From Cladobotryum mycophilum (Eukaryota; Ascomycota; Sordariomycetes; Hypocreales; Hypocreaceae), in NCBI GenBank assembly GCA_036429605.1, contig JAVFKD010000016.1, positions 1,798,001 through 1,862,000 of the forward strand: a stretch of DNA of 64,000 nucleotides, read 5' to 3'. Both the position numbers and the translations under genes were made by a program. Every line of letters begins with the position of its first letter. The stretch's first letter is position 1. Shown piece after piece: positions 62,199 through 64,000 of the stretch. The notes beneath the pieces were generated by a model that had not been told where the DNA came from, ran no database searches, and saw only the letters and a list, made by a program, of their open reading frames with translations.

Positions 62199-64000
62199 CT
62201 ATTTCCTAAAAGGTGCCAGGCTGTCTTGCGTGTTTTGTCTCCTCATCCAATCATCCCGCTTATTCCTGCTCCCGCCAATCCGCCCACCGGTTGCTCCGCC
62301 TATTCGATTCCTCGCAAGAACTTTGTACTCTCTGTAAAGGTTCGATCCAGGGATACCCGGTGCCGTGCTCATCGACTGCCATGTACTGCTTGACCCCTCA
62401 GAGTATCTCAATCCATGGTCGTCGTCCCTGTCCGCCTTGCTAAGCGTCGACGACGAATACTGGCTCCCAGGGTCCTGCAGTCTCTGGACCATCCAGTCGC
62501 GAATGTCATCGCCCTTGTAGCCGTAAATGAACGCCAGGGCCAGCACCGCGACCGTGACGGGTATGGCCGTCATCCAGAAAAGCTGCTGGTTGTAGTGCGT
62601 GCTCCTCATGTCGATCGTGTTCATGCCCAGGAAACTCGAAACAAACGACAGGGGGAGGAAGAACAGCGTCACAATGGTAAACACCCTAATCGCCTTCCCG
62701 TGGTCTTCCTCCAGAATCTCGATTGTTTGTTTTACCTGCTCCTTTAGGATCCTCGATCTTGTGTTCATGTTCTCGACCTCGCGTCTTCGGACTTCGAGCT
62801 GGCGGAGTTGCACGTCTCTGTATAAGCTTTCCGTCTTGTACTGCCCGACCCGAGTGCCGGTGGTGAACCGTAGCGTTTCGGGGTACACGGAATTTACGAA
62901 TCGAATGAGGCAGACCTGTTGGTGCTCCAAGACATTGTCCAGTGCCTCAAGCTCCTCCTTGAGATCGCGAATGTCCAGAAAGACTCGCTTCTGAGGTCGT
63001 TGATTTGCTTGGAAATGGAGCCGAGAGGCGTAGTCTTTATAAATCTTCATGACTACATCCTTTTGATACGGACGAGCGGCAGAATGGGACTGATGTGGTA
63101 GATTCTGTCCTACGCATATGAATGCCAGGGTGAGAAACTCGGCTCCGACGGTCTTGGGCTGAAGCTTCTCAATATCCCGAGAGGTGTTGCCCGATAAGAA
63201 AATGTCTCTCTTGGCACTGTCCAAAAGATCTAGAGTTCGCTCCCACGTATCTCGTTCTTCCAATTTAAGCTCATCAAGCTTTGCCTGAATACGCTTCGCC
63301 AGCCGACTGTCTGACGGCTCCGAGTTGGATGCATCGAGCAATCTATTTGCCAAGGATAGCTTCTTCGAGCGGAGAACGAATACCTTGATGATCTGCTGAA
63401 AGGTGTGGACAATGTTTATTGACAACGGGGGCCTTGACACCCTGGCGTTGGTCGGTTGGTCTCTCCCAGAGTTTGTTACCATGATGTGCAGCTCCTTCAT
63501 GTATTTGTTGATGGCGAAGAGATAGGTGATGAAATCTTCCACATCATCAAGCATTCCATCTCGCGAAATCTGCACTGGGTCTTTACTAGGCGAAATGTGG
63601 TGCAGCCATACGTAACAAGGATCATCATAGGGTCTTTCACATCCGACATCACACTCAATGTGTGTATTGTGTAGATGATCCAGAGCTTGAAGCGCTGTCG
63701 AGTAATGCTTCCCAGATTTGCAGTCCTTGCAATCAGACCACGATATCTTCTTCGAAGACGAATCTGGAGTGTCCGTGTCCGAGTTCTTGAACTGACTGGA
63801 AAAGTTGCGGATGAAATAGGCGCGCTCGTCATCCGGGCCATGCTCGCTCTCTTGCCACACTAGTTGCTGTCACCCAAGTATGTCAGTATTGGTTAGACAA
63901 AGTTAGATGTGTAGCTTACACGGCAGATTGTATCCACACACCCCCAGAAGCGCTTCAACAGAATGTGTATCATGGAGCTTCCTCTTTTTGGTGTAAACGA
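62199..64000 (-). CDS. CorA-family metal ion transporter, 5' end outside window
   Basis: CorA-like proteins form pentameric Mg2+ or divalent-cation channels. The last exon is 63866-62199, joined by a 53-nt intron (63919-63867) to an exon that is open to the right edge, so the N-terminus is missing; 582 residues are visible. The large soluble part has His/Cys pairs (CKDCKSGKHY, CDVGCERPYDDPC) that may bind metal, then a long helical region (VRRREVENMNTRSRILKEQV). Two C-terminal transmembrane segments follow: VFTIVTLFFLPLSFVSSFLG leading straight into the GMN signature, and IPVTVAVLALAFIYGY. The tail is Arg/Gly/Ser-rich (GGATGGRIGGSRNKRDD). Hydrophobic segments and GMN are intact, which supports transport function. 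Sub-family and membrane location cannot be read here. Confidence 0.87.

Noticed and set aside
25118..64000. A functional cluster (TORC1, autophagy and development genes together)
   Set aside because: The neighbours are unrelated housekeeping genes on mixed strands with long spacers; nothing in the sequence suggests co-regulation.

Overview
This window is nuclear DNA from a filamentous ascomycete. It is probably a sordariomycete, and the Hypocreales are the best guess from overall protein resemblance; no search was run. The evidence is short spliceosomal introns (mostly 48-143 nt, GTRAGT-type donors, CTRAY-type branch sites), typical Pezizomycotina housekeeping proteins, and a GATA regulator of the NsdD/SUB-1 type. 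I see no bacterial, viral or CRISPR content, no intact transposon and no convincing tRNA gene.

Layout. Positions 1-25117 hold one recognisable gene, the GATA factor nsdD (9417-11095, +). It sits between about 9.4 kb and 14 kb of gene-free, simple-repeat-rich DNA. Next come the minus-strand glutamate-cysteine ligase gene (25118-27621), a 4.4 kb divergent spacer, the endosulfine gene igo1 (32019-32785, +), and MYG1 (33599-34664, -), convergent with igo1. An AT-rich strip (34665-36399) carries two diverged copies of a short repeat with a RIP-like substitution pattern. From 36400 the window is gene-dense and mostly minus strand: gamma-tubulin (36400-38280), nucleoporin Nup2 with a RanBP1-type C-terminus (39114-42744), the autophagy receptor NBR1 (43798-46613), and a Barentsz/CASC3-type Btz protein (50919-53112). 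Then follow a Sac2-like phosphoinositide phosphatase (56091-59038, +), a Bmt6-type 25S rRNA methyltransferase (59198-60369, -), a Dabb small protein (60898-61437, -) and a CorA-family transporter that runs off the right edge (62199-64000, -).

The genes are not a pathway cluster. Functions are mixed: development, glutathione synthesis, TORC1/Rim15 signalling, microtubule nucleation, nuclear pore, autophagy, RNA handling, phosphoinositides, ribosome modification and Mg2+ transport.

Two patterns cut across the window. First, five conserved genes (nsdD, igo1, MYG1, nup2, bmt6) each have the reading frame broken at a run of 4-6 C or G, and restoring the frame mostly needs an added C/G. This looks like systematic homopolymer undercalling in the assembly rather than gene decay. 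Second, the 9-mer TACTCCGTA (either strand) occurs nine times, against about 0.5 expected by chance, eight times between genes and once exactly at a 3' splice site.
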